A stretch of 64,000 bases of DNA, from the NCBI GenBank assembly GCA_036250225.1, contig JAPZLL010000001.1, positions 1,426,001 through 1,490,000 of the forward strand, written 5' to 3'. Made by a program: the position numbers and the translations under genes. The notes beneath the pieces are model-generated. The model did no database searches. It was not told the DNA's origin and worked only from the letters and a program-made list of their open reading frames with translations. Positions 20,627 through 31,260 of this stretch are shown piece after piece; position 1 is the first letter of the stretch; every line of letters begins with the position of its first letter. Source of the stretch: Cercophora sp. LCS_1. Its lineage: Eukaryota; Ascomycota; Sordariomycetes; Sordariales; Lasiosphaeriaceae.

Positions 20627-22534
20627 TCAAAACAACGCCTTGAGTGCCCGAGACGGCATGTTCTTCCAAGTCCTCTCCACCACATCTTCATCATCCCCGG
20701 GGGCAAGGAAATTCGCGCCCGAGGTGATATCCATGTCCTCCGGGCGAATGAGCATCTTCCAGTTACCCGTGGTGATGCCTGTCTTGAGTTTCCACCCCAG
20801 GTACAGCGCCATGATAACGAAGAAAGCCAGATACCCCTGGAAAAAGCCGGCCGCATCGAAAACCCTTTTTATCACCTCCCCAGTCTTCTCGTCTTTAATA
20901 TCCTAGCGCAGGGTGTCAACCTCGAATCCAAAACAAGCCGAACGAGGCTGGGGTGACTTACCTTGTATCCGACTGAGGTGTACAGTGTAGCAATGAGACA
21001 GACGAAGCTGAGGATGACCCCTATCCAACTGCCAGCAATGCCACCCCAAGCACGATACGGCAGTTGCTCAAGCTTGTAATCTTGTGCCTTGAGGCCGTGG
21101 CGGAAACGGATGTGGGCAAGGCAAATTGACCCCCAGATGAAGAAATAGGACAAACCCGACAAGGCGAGCAGCCAGTTGAAGACAACTGTTGTCCCAGACT
21201 TGCAGGCAATAAAAGCGAGCAGCCCAAATGCGAACTGGACTATAATGCACCATAACGGTCGCCCTGCTTTGTCGACATACGAGAACACCTCTGGCCCCAT
21301 TCCTCTCTGGGCCATAGCCTGCATAGTGCGGGTTGAGCCAAAGGTGGCCGAGTTGGCAACGCTAATAACAGCAAGGGCGATGACAAAGTTCATGATATGC
21401 GGTAGGACTTTGATCTTGGCTTCATCGATGGCGATGACGAATGGCGATACACTTGAATCGAAGGCCTCTTCGCTCGACGAAATGAGCTTCGGGTGGCTGT
21501 TTGGGACGACCAAGCCGATGATGAACAGGTTCGCCACATAGAAGAACAGGATGCGCCAAATCGTCTGTTTCGCAGCTTTTGGGATGGCTTTCCTAGGATT
21601 TTCGGACTCGGCTGCGGCCAAACCAACCAGTTCGGTACCACCAAAGGAAAACGCAGCGGTCACGAAGACGGCGCAAAAGCCAGCAAACCCGTTTTTAAAT
21701 GCGCCTGGGTCACTCCAGAGCTTCATCCCGAGGTAGCCTTGGTCACCAACAGCGCCGGTGTTGATGACGATGCCGACTATCATGCACATGAAACAAGCGA
21801 GGATCTTGATGATGCTGAGGACGAACTCGACTGTTCGAGGTCAGGCAAATAATCTCTCGAGATACCGAAAGGGTTGTTGGCCTACCTTCTCCAAACGCTT
21901 TAACCCCGAAAATCTGGATTACACCCAAGGCAACCAGGAAAATGGAGAACCAAGCCGCTTTTGGAACAGGTAGTTTCCAGTAATCGATCGTGATATCAGC
22001 CACAACGATTTCAAATGGGAGCACCGTCAACCAAGTCATGGTGTAGTCCCATCCGATGGCGAAGCCCCTATTGTGCATGACGTTGGTAGCTGAACCGAGA
22101 AAGAGGGACAGTGAATGATACATACCAGGACGGGTCAATAAACCGAACCATATATGAAAAGAATGCCCCGTTCACAGGGTACATGACAGTGAGCTCGGCC
22201 AATGCCTGTATAGTACATAGCAGCATGGTACCAACGATCAAGAAGCAAATCATGATGGCACCAGGGCCACCGGCCCCAAGAGCCTTGCCCGAGCCGACGA
22301 AGAGACCAGCACCGATTGCGCCGCCTGTTCAAGGGCCTCGTTAGCGTGGGTCGAAGAAGCCCGACGCGGAAAGGGTGACGTACCCATTGCAATCATCTGC
22401 ATGTGGCGACCCTTGAGTTCTCTTTTCAACGGCGACGACGCGTTGACCACGCCGGCCTCGCCAGTCTCGGCGTCGCCGCCATCGGAGGAGGACGTTTGGT
22501 GTGTCGCTGTCTTTAATTCGTCGTTTGGCGCCAT
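20627..22534 (-). CDS. Amino-acid permease (YAT/APC family)
   Basis: Plasma-membrane amino-acid/proton symporter of the fungal YAT family. Five exons: 22384-22534, 22126-22324, 21886-22067, 20962-21830, 20627-20902; 558 residues. A polar N-terminus rich in Ser/Thr/Asp/Glu is followed by RELKGRHMQMIAMGGAIGAG (the substrate-binding TM1 break) and twelve predicted hydrophobic segments. Signatures: ALAELTVMYPVNGAFFSY, FGGTELVGLAAAESENPRK, SVANSATFGSTRTMQAMAQ and LPYRAWGGIAGSWIGV. The C-terminus ends with a cytosolic EDMDITSGANFLAP segment common to the family. Lys codons in the N-terminus could be ubiquitination sites (inference). The frame is open upstream of the ATG at 22534 without an earlier ATG. 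Specificity cannot be read from sequence. Confidence 0.95.
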
Positions 22535-23315
22535 CTTGTCGGTGGGTGGCTTCGAGCTGCGTACCAAAGTTTGGACTTCCAAAAGAGAGTCGTGTGGGAA
22601 AGGGGAAAGCGGGAGCCCATATGGCTATTTATGAAATCACGCCGGTAATCTGAGTGGATAAAAATGTCGGGGAAGACTCGAGAGACGGAGTACTACAACA
22701 CAACGCCATATCTCCCCATATGATAGGGGCGTCTGTGGCACCCAAAAGATCCCACAGTCTGGCAGCGCTCCCGGAAGCATCGTTCGGTAACGTCCCGGGC
22801 CACACCGAGGACACCCCACGCGCCGGCAAACATCCCGACGGCGAGGAAGTATTCGATCCCATCGGCTGGTTCATTTCCTGCTCTATTTGTGTCCTTTTAC
22901 TACGCATATTACTATCCACGCAGCACGCAGCACGCAGCACGCAGCGCAGACAATGTTGTAGGCTTGAGTCCACCTCGAAGTTGTGTTCAGTTCGGGCCTC
23001 AAATCCTCATGGGGCTCTTATCAAGCTTTGAATCAAGCTTTTGCCAAGCACTCGGTTCCCGGTGTCAATCCCTCGGCTCCCACGGTTGTTTGTTGAGGTT
23101 GATAACAACGGTTTCTGGCTCCCACCCAACAGTATGCTTGCCTATCAGCTTTTGAGAATTCTCTGGTGTCCAGGTCATCTTGTGGAAAACCAAGCCTCGT
23201 CAATCTCATTGCGGCAGGATTTTGACCGATTATAAGCCCGACTCGGGGCCTCAGCCTGCGATGTCGAACATGAAGTGCTAGTTCGATCGGTAAGTGGCGC
23301 CCTCAAGTGCGGGCT
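22535..23315. other. Intergenic with a short CACGCAG tandem run
   Basis: Promoter of the permease and 3' flank of tti1. It holds about four direct copies of a 7-8-bp unit (cagcacgcagcacgcagcacgcagc) at about 22919-22947. No coding feature supported. Confidence 0.6.
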
Positions 23316-26300
23316 TCAGCCCATCGCCATCGTTGCAAACCTCACACCCTCCATAACCGGTTCCCGTCTACCCTCCACTCGGCCTCGCTCATACAGCGCC
23401 AGCCACATGGCATCAGCATTCACCACCTCCAGCGCGTCCCGAATCGCCCGGTTCCTCGGCACATCATCCACCACCAACTCCAATATCTCATCGAACATGG
23501 CGTCATCGACCCGCACATATCTCAACACAGCGCCCACCATTTCCACCGCCGCCTCCCATACCCTCACGGTCTGTGCAAACCGGCCCAGACCCGCTGATAT
23601 GCCCCTTCCACCGGGCACTAGAATCCCTTCACCCTGGGTCGCTGTCGACTTCCCACCCGTACCGCTCGTTCTTGAAGCTTCGTCCTTCACCTTTTTCAGC
23701 CACTTTGCCAGCCCCTCACCCCACTCCGTTTGGAATCTGGTGGAAAGAAAGTCACCCGCAGCAACGCATAGTGCCTCGAGGGCCTTGCATGCAGCGATGG
23801 CGACGAATGGCTCGGGGTCGTGAAGGCGCGTGATAACAACGGGCCAGACAGCATTGACAAGCGGTAGGAAGGCATCCTCGTCCGGTGCGAGGGCGGGAGC
23901 AACCGTAGCGACCAAGTCGAGGAGGGATTTGCGCAGAGTTGGGGTAGGTGAGGTGAGATAGTGCTGGGTGAGGGAGAGAACGCGAGTGAGGAGGTTGTAG
24001 GTTGGAGTTGCGCCTGGCTTTGGCCGTTCGACCTCGGCGGAGGGTTCCTCTTCATCAGAGTCGGTCGGATTCTCGAGGCGGTCGAGGAGTGATTTGGCTT
24101 TGTTTTTTTCCCCTTTTTTCGGGCCCCAAGGGGCGGTAGGGTGGCCTTGAAGGGGCTCGTTCTCCTCCGCGAGGGTCTTTTGGGCCCTGTCCGCACGAGT
24201 CTTGAGAGTGGATAGAATGTCGTCGATGCCTATAGGAGCAGGGCTTCTCTTCCGATGGTTGATAGGGGTTGGGTTGGCGTCTTCCAGGAGGAGCATGTTG
24301 GATTTGACCCCTTGGGTAACGATCTCCGAGAGGACGGAGAAAAGACTCTCGACAAAAACTGGGTAGCCGTGGTAATTGTCCAGCGCGGCGAAGATTGCCG
24401 CGACGACATCATCGAGGTACGGGATAAGCTTGGGGCCCGTCAGATGGATTAGCATGGTGAGGACCTTTGTAGACGCCGGTGATATCTCAAATTTGTTCAA
24501 GCGGCTGGAAACGGAGTTGACCATGTAGTCGGCGTTGTCGACGATGAGCTCCGAGACATTGTTGTAGCCACAAGACGATGCCAATATGTTGAGCGTTGCA
24601 ATCGCGTGGCTTCGTAGTTGCGGCGTCGCGGAACCTAGGAACGTTGCCACGGGGTACAGAACGTCTATGAGCTCTGGACGGAACTCGGTCTTGAGACGTG
24701 ATGCGGCAAAGGCCGTGACTTCCATGGCGATAGCTTCGAGTCGCCAATCGACATCAGCAGAGTCGGATTGCGAAGACAGGACCGACGCCGAGAAGTCGTA
24801 CAGCTCCTGAAAGATTTTCTCCTGGCCATTGTTTTCCTCTAGTGACGTGAGGTCGAGGAAGTCATCCAAATCTGCTGTTCGCCTGTAACTAGCTTTGAGA
24901 AGCTCAAAGGCAAGCCAGTAAGATGCGACCTGATCCACGCCATCATAGTCCTCGACATAGCTCAGCATCGTACTCGCCAGTTTTATCTGCTGAGTAGCTG
25001 TGCTAACATTGGAAAGCAGCGTCGTGATCTCCCTTCTTGTCGACTTTTGTCCCTCGAGGTTGAGGATGACGGGGCTGAATACGTCGGAGCCAGAACCCAG
25101 CATTGAAAGACCAGAATCTGACAAGAGTGCGAGGTCCATCCCACTGCTGTCTTGTATCCTTGATAGCTTGGAAGTCTTGATCAAGCCAATGATGCTGTCC
25201 TTCAATGCATCTCCCAATGAATCTTCCAGGGTAGATGAATCAATCTGGAGTGAGGCCGCATGCTTCGTTCCCCGGAGGATATTCCTCACAGCCAGTTGTC
25301 GACTTCGTTCATCATTCGACTGCATTGCCCGTGGTAACCCAGAGATCCAGTTATACAGGGCAAATTTAGTCTTTCCGCCGAGCTCGGGATAGACGCTGAC
25401 AAGATCCTGAAGGCTGGTCTGCAGGGTGGATCGCGTGGCGTCTTCATCCTCTAGCATCATGGCGGTCTCGACAAGTATTGTCTGGGAGTCGGCCAAGGAG
25501 GAATGACACTCATCCAGGAGGCGAATGCAAAGTCTGTCAAGAGCCGATTGAACCTCCTCGCTCTCGTGATTACGAAGCTTGAGGACGGACGAGAGCGCAA
25601 TCTTGACTTGGGACGCAGTAGCTCTGAGCCAAGCCGGATTGAGGTCGATTCGATACTTGACATCCTCGGGGTTGTCTTCAATGGCCTTTTCTGGACTCGA
25701 CACGGCCAACTCGTTTTGCACATTGCCTTGTTCTTTCTGTGTTTCAGCTTTGATCTGGGCCAGTACTCCGCGGACTTTGATATCGCCCAGCGTATTTACG
25801 AGAACGACGTGTAACACGTCCAGCGAGGCAATAAGAACCCTTCGCTGCGTCCTCTGCGAAGATGGCGGCGATAGAATTTTTGCTAGTGTTGAGACGGTCC
25901 CGGGCAGGAACTGCGCCAACAACGGCGTGTCACGAATTACCGTGAAGACTGTCTGTAAGCTCTTCAACGCCTCCAGTTGGATCAAGGAAGGGATGCCTTC
26001 ACCAATAGCATCCAGAACGACGGTGACACTTTGACCCAAAGCGGGAATAACCTTGTCGTCGATTAGTGGGGAAGGGGACGGCGACGGAAGCTTGCCAAGA
26101 GCGTCCACAAGAATCGAGATGGCTCGATACCCTTCTATGATGGTTTCCTCGGGCAAGTCTCGTTTCTTCGTCTGACCAGGAGAACCTCCGACTGTGAAGG
26201 AAAGAAACAGCAGTAGTTGCTGGGATAGCTCCGGCGTGATTTTTGTCTTCCAGCCATGCTCGACAAGTGTCCCAAGAAGCCGTATTGTGGCCTCGATGAC

Positions 26301-26632
26301 GCGCACTGGATAGTGATCCTGCTTGCGGAGGAGATGAGAGATGGGAAAAAAGACATAGCCAGCAAGCTTCTCATTCGGGATACTAGGGTCTCGCCTCACT
26401 TGAGCCGTCCATGTTGCAGTGAGGGATTCAACGAGACTCAAGGTTTCGTTGGCCTCTGCGTTGGCGTCCCCGGAGCGAAGCACCAGCCGGCTTAATGGAA
26501 CGCAGATCGCTTTAAGCTGGTAGGGAATTGAGTTAGTGTCCAAATCCAATTTGCGAGGCAAACAGCCGGTGCATGTCTTCTCACCTGCTGGAAGAACTCA
26601 GTTTGTTGCGTCGAAGACCCGGTGGTCGCCAT
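23316..26632 (-). CDS. tti1: Tti1, HEAT-repeat subunit of the TTT complex
   Basis: TTT (Tel2-Tti1-Tti2) subunit, co-chaperone for assembly of PIKK kinases such as TOR, Tel1 and ATR. Two exons: 26585-26632 (MATTGSSTQQTEFFQQ) and 23316-26516, with a 68-nt intron ending CTAACTCAATTCCCTACCAG; 1082 residues, the family's usual length. The protein is almost wholly helical HEAT-like repeats. The spliced N-terminus FFQQLKAICVPLSRLVL matches the Tti1 start, and the C-terminus carries the repeats with PEPFVAIAACKALEALC. A charged, Ser/Glu-rich disordered insert lies around LLDRLENPTDSDEEEPS. It is divergent from the Zn2Cys6 gene, sharing about 410 bases of promoter. Confidence 0.93.
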
Positions 26633-27042
26633 GATGCGACTTATTTTCATGTCATTTCGGGGTTTCTTTAGCCAACTTGCGATGCCCCGCAATTTTGGTA
26701 CGATAATGTACCTATCCTAAGGTATCTTGTTGCCGTTGGGTTGTGTTTGTGAACGCGGGCTCCAGGGCTGTTTTTGGCAACTACTTGGACAGTCGCGTTA
26801 TAGTGATGTTAGCAGCCTCGTTCAGGCGGTGCAGCGCAGCTTCCCAACTGAGCATTGCTCAAGGTTGCGCAATCGGGGCACGTGACAACCCCTCGCTGCC
26901 GCATCGGCAAAATGGGAGGACCGGCACGCGCCCGCAGTCCTTTCACCATCGCCTTTTCCCGCCTCTCTAGAGTCGCTTGGGTATGTCTTGTCTGACGTGA
27001 GGAGGCATCGGCACCGCTGGCGTTGCGTTGGATGCTTTTGCC
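26633..27042. promoter_or_regulatory. Divergent promoter between tti1 and the Zn2Cys6 gene
   Basis: A 410-bp shared upstream region, with the two ATGs facing away from each other. No TATA box or palindromic operator stands out by eye. Confidence 0.5.
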
Positions 27043-29257
27043 ATGGCGCACGCCGCCGAGACGGACGAGTTGTCGCCGACATCTCAGGAAACGCCGGGAC
27101 CGACACGGATAAACGAGCCGACTCGGATCAGACGAAACACGGCCTGCGTTCGGTGCCGCGACGCCAAGGTCCGGCCCCTTCAGCCCTTCAGCCCCCTCAG
27201 TCCCCTTACCCAGCACCCGTTCACGCCAACGACATCTAACAGAAACCCATAGGTCAAATGCAACGCCAGCCTGACCCCGAGCCAGCCATGTCTGCGCTGT
27301 TCCAAGCTCGAGCTGCACTGTGTCGTCGACAAAGGCTACAAGCGGACATCACGGAGAAGCAAGCTCGAAGAGCTGGCGGCCGAGCTCCAGAACATGAAAG
27401 ACGCCATTGCGGCGCCCCGACCCGTGCTCTCGGTGCCCCCTGAACTTCCGCCTGTCCGCGGACCAGTGCAATTACCTCGCCCGCATCCTCCTGTCCCACA
27501 GCAGCCCCTTCCCGATTCCTTTCTCCCTGCTCCCCCGAACTTGTTCAACCGGCTGCGGCCATACACGCTACAAGGCGAAGCACCCGCTCCAACGCTAGTC
27601 CGCATCCCAGATGTGGCCATGAGCGGGCAATTGCCCCTCCGCCCCGCAGAGCCGCGGGCGCTGGGCTCTCGCGTCTTCTCGAGCGAGGAGATAAACTACT
27701 ATTTTGACAAGTACTTTGAGCACTTTCATCCGTATCTTCCCATTGTTCGTACACGAGATCCCAATGCCATCTACAAGCGCGGGCCTGTGTTGTTTTGGGC
27801 AATAATCATGACGGCATGTCGTCGTTTTGCCCGGGATGACACCGTCTTCCAGTTCCTTATAGACTCATTGTTACCAGAGATATGGAACTCGGTGTCACAG
27901 CCTCCTCTGCGTCTTCCCATCATCAACTCGTTGTTACTGCTCGCAACCTGGCCTTTTCCTACAATTCGTTTCTTGTCCGACCCATCCATCATCTTCGCGG
28001 GTATTGCTATGAATTCTTCCTTTTTGACCGGTCTTCACACCGGTTCGGGTGGACATTCCGAGTTTAAAGGCGCCATGTGCAAGCAAAAGGATTCCGATGA
28101 AGAAGCGATATTTACTTGGGCTGGTTGTGCTGTAATATCACACCGGTACGTATCATCTCAGCTTGCTTCTAGTAGCCCATGGTCGACTTATGTCTCTACA
28201 GTGTGTCAGCTTACATGGGGTGTCCCTCGTCGGGAGCTCTGTTCAATAAAACTATCGATAGCCTGCTTGACGGGAGCAGCCCGTTTTCGGTTCCGCGTTA
28301 CGTTGTCATTCATCTCGAAACCACACGCTTCCTGAACAGAGTTAGCAGGACTATGTGTGCTTCTCTTGAAGAGGCACAGGGGGTCTCACACCACTTGGTC
28401 GCCCAAATGGAGGACGAGTATACCAAAGTGCAGAGGACGCTTTACCCTGAGAACTCCGGTAGGCTGCAGACGAGCACCATGAGCTGATGCGAGCTGATTG
28501 GTACTTAGACTTGGATCATCTTACCTTGCTCTCAACCCTTCTCGAGATCCAGACATACTATTTCATGCCACTGCCTGGCTATAGCGAGGAGATACTAAAA
28601 CGAAACTTAATCAAGTGCTACACGACGGCCGAGTCTGTTATCTACCAAGCAATGCGGCTACACCGCGAGACGGCGTTCCTTCATTACGCGCCACATTTTG
28701 TCTTTAGAACCCTTCTCTGCGCCACTTGCGTTGTCATGTCAGTCCATCTTTCCTCATACACCAAGGGTTTCCAGGTGGACACGGTGGACACGCTCATCAA
28801 AGAGTCCATTCGAGCCATGGGAATTTGCTCGGTCCAAGAGGGGGACTTGCATATGCGCGTCACCAATATGCTCGAGAAGTACTGGAACATGCGCCAACAC
28901 ATTCCACGGACGGACCCTGCCACGGATGCCGGAGTCTCTGATTTCACACACCGCCTCGGCGCAAGCCTGACCTTTGGATGTCTCAGGCGCTGGAAGAGAG
29001 ACGTGGAACAAGCAAGGGATGCCTCGACGCCAAACCCCACACAGCAGGGGATCGAGTCTCTACGTGAGTCATCACTACCTGTGCCGTTGCGCGGGGATAC
29101 TGGGTAATATCAGCTAACACCAAGACCAGAAGAGGGACCACGTCTGGGAGCGAATGCCGACCTCGGCCTCACCGACCCGTTTCAACGGTTTGACTGGAAT
29201 GCATTCATGGATGATTTCGACTGGAGTTTTACGTCTGGTGTTCTTGGGGTTTCATAA
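27043..29257 (+). CDS. Zn2Cys6 binuclear-cluster transcription factor
   Basis: Fungal-type DNA-binding regulator of unknown target. Five exons: 27043-27168, 27253-28145, 28202-28458, 28509-29063, 29130-29257; 652 residues. The zinc cluster forms across intron 1: Cys35-x2-Cys38-x6-Cys45-x9-Cys55-x2-Cys58-x6-Cys65, followed by a basic linker (YKRTSRRSK) and a short heptad-like helix (LEELAAELQNMKD) for dimerisation. A Pro-rich linker leads to the middle homology region (FSSEEINYYFDKYFEHFHPYLPIV; VLFWAIIMTACRRF), and the C-terminus is acidic/aromatic (FQRFDWNAFMDDFDWSF), a likely activation domain. Intron 1 has the uncommon donor GTCCGG but is required to join RDAK to VKC. A nearby TTG-initiated extension lacks an ATG. 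Confidence 0.94.
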
Positions 29258-29574
29258 GTCATGATTTGGGCGGGGCGTGAATTTATAGCAAAGTTGCTGT
29301 TCCAAGGCTTGCATCATCTATAACACCGCTGGCGTGAAGCCATGGGTCATGTCGAAGCATTGTTTCTTGGCTCACAGCCTGGAGAGAGATACAACTCCGG
29401 TTACGGGATTGGATGGTACTTTGGGGCTTTTTTCTTTCTTCCTTCTGGTTAACAATGGCTGGGACATGGGGAGGAGCATTCTGGGTGGGGTTGGGGCACA
29501 GCACAACTCCAGTGGAGCTCAAAGGGGTCGAATGTAAAGAATTTATCCCATGCAGATTATAACAACCAACAGAC
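29258..29574. other. Gap between the Zn2Cys6 gene and tRNA-Met
   Basis: 3' UTR of the transcription factor and upstream flank of the tRNA gene. Nothing else seen. Confidence 0.6.
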
Positions 29575-29646
29575 AGCTGAATGGCGCAGCGGAAGCGCGC
29601 CGGGCTCATAACCCGGAGGTCACTTGATCGAAACAAGTTTCAGCTA
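29575..29646 (+). tRNA. Initiator tRNA-Met (CAU)
   Basis: The 72-nt sequence folds as a full cloverleaf. The acceptor stem pairs AGCTGAA (29575-29581) with TTCAGCT (29639-29645), with discriminator A. The anticodon stem CCGGG/CCCGG holds the loop CTCATAA, so the anticodon is CAT at 29607-29609. Initiator identity is shown by the A1-T72 end pair, GGG/CCC pairs next to the anticodon loop, and a T loop reading ATCGAAA instead of TTC. No intron. A T-run (tgtttt) just downstream can terminate Pol III. Confidence 0.96.
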
Positions 29647-30253
29647 TCATTGTTTTATATTTTATATCTTTACTTTTGGTGGAAGTCATTTACGAGGTCG
29701 TTCCTACCTTGCGGTGAACTGAGAGTCACGACTGGCAGTAGGCTCACACCAAAAGAGATCTCACAAAAAATCCAAGGAGTTTCCTCCTTCAAACATCAAC
29801 TTCTAATATTTTATCAACCCAATAACTCAGTCCCCTTGTCTTTCCATGTCCCAACTCTAGGCATGCTCTTGTTGTTGTTGTTGTTGTTGTTGTTGGGTAA
29901 AATGGGGTTAGGGTTAGACATGAAAGGCAAAAACGGGCCGCGAAAACCAGCCAAGGCCCCAACAAAAAACCGCACAACGACGAGTTCTGAAAGATATTCA
30001 TCGGGGGAAAGTATGCCTACCCAAGACCAAAGCACAATCCAATGACCCTCGAACATAATCTCGGGAGCTAGGAATATCACATGCATCTTTTAGAGCATTT
30101 ACTCGCTGATGAAAACTACATGAAACGGCGTCGGCTGATTTCGACCTTCCAATCTTTTGGATCGCTAACTGGCTGGGGTCCCAACTTGCAATTTTAACTC
30201 TCATCACGCACAGTAATCCAAGTCCAAGTCGACGACAGGCGTTATTGTCGCCT

Positions 30254-30283
<30 letters not shown>
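29647..30283. other. Upstream region of the EBP gene with simple repeats
   Basis: Contains a GTT repeat of about nine units (near 29867-29895), two telomere-like TTAGGG units directly after it (about 29904-29917), and an A28 run ending at the EBP start codon. No protein gene supported. Confidence 0.7.
30256..30283 (+). repeat. A28 homopolymer abutting the EBP start codon
   Basis: Twenty-eight A residues precede the ATG at 30284, whose own A extends the run to 29. It would lie in the 5' UTR immediately before translation starts. Confidence 0.85.
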
Positions 30284-30287
<4 letters not shown>

Positions 30288-31260
30288 ACGAACCCTTCCG
30301 TCACCATCCGTATTTCCCGGTGGACAGCGTAATATCGGGCGGCTACGTACCAACGACATGGAGTCTCGAGGGATTGCTGCTGTCTTTTGTCGGACTCATC
30401 ACGGCTCACATCGCCGGCGCCTTGCTTCTTGCCCGGTATAAAAATCCAACGCTGTCTATTTCCGACCAGCTCATATTCTGTTGGTTCATTCTGAGTAAGC
30501 CTTGTTTTCGTGGTTATCATTTTACTCGTTGATGAAGCTGCATGCCATTTTGTTTACTTTGACCCTTCGGGTTCCCTCTAAGTCACATCTCGCTGACAGG
30601 CCTCCTTTCTAGGCGCATTCCTGCACTGCCAGTTTGAAGGTAAAAACCCGTCAATCCCTCAGTAAGACGTGGCTTACATTCTTTGCAGGGTATTTTATCA
30701 AAAATCACGAGCACATCGGTTCCTCGGATGAGCTCTTTGCCTCTCTCTGGAGGGAGTACGCCCAGTCCGACTCCCGCTACATGACATCGGACCCCTTTAT
30801 GCTCTGCATTGAGAGTCTGACCGTGGTATGTCCATCGACCCTTTTCACAGCCACATATTGACGCCGTCAGTACATTTGGGGACCCCTGTCTCTTGCAGCA
30901 GCGTACTGTATCATCCAGCGAAACAACGGGATCCGCCATGTCCTCCAAATCGCCGTATCTATCGGCCATCTCTACGGCGTAGCGCTTTACTTTGGGACCT
31001 GCTACTTCCAAGAAAAGTACAAGGGTATATCCTACAGCCGCCCTGAGTTTCTTTATTACTGGGTCTACTATGTCGGACTGAATGCCGCGTGGGCCGTTGT
31101 CCCATCATGCAAGTTCCACTCAAACAACGGAAAATCTCGTAACCAGATGCGGATACTGACGGAATGGACAGTGCTTCTCCTCCAAAGCGTAGGGATCATC
31201 CGGAGGGCGTTCGGGCACAAGAAGACCACCGAGGGCGCGAGCGGCCAAAGCATGCAATGA
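30284..31260 (+). CDS. EBP/EXPERA-family sterol delta8-delta7 isomerase-like protein
   Basis: Polytopic ER membrane protein of the emopamil-binding family, which shifts the C8-C9 double bond of sterols to C7-C8. Five exons: 30284-30494, 30613-30639, 30689-30825, 30871-31108, 31172-31260; 233 residues. After splicing the family core appears: FLHCQFEGYFIKNHEHI, LWREYAQSDSRY (EBP box), YIWGPLSLAAAY and LYYWVYYVGLNAAWAVVP; four hydrophobic segments. Exon 2 is only 27 nt. The last intron (31109-31171) has a GC donor (GCAAGT) with an ACTGAC branch and is 63 nt without a stop, so it may also be retained. Most fungi isomerise with the unrelated Erg2, so the native role here is uncertain. Confidence 0.88.
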
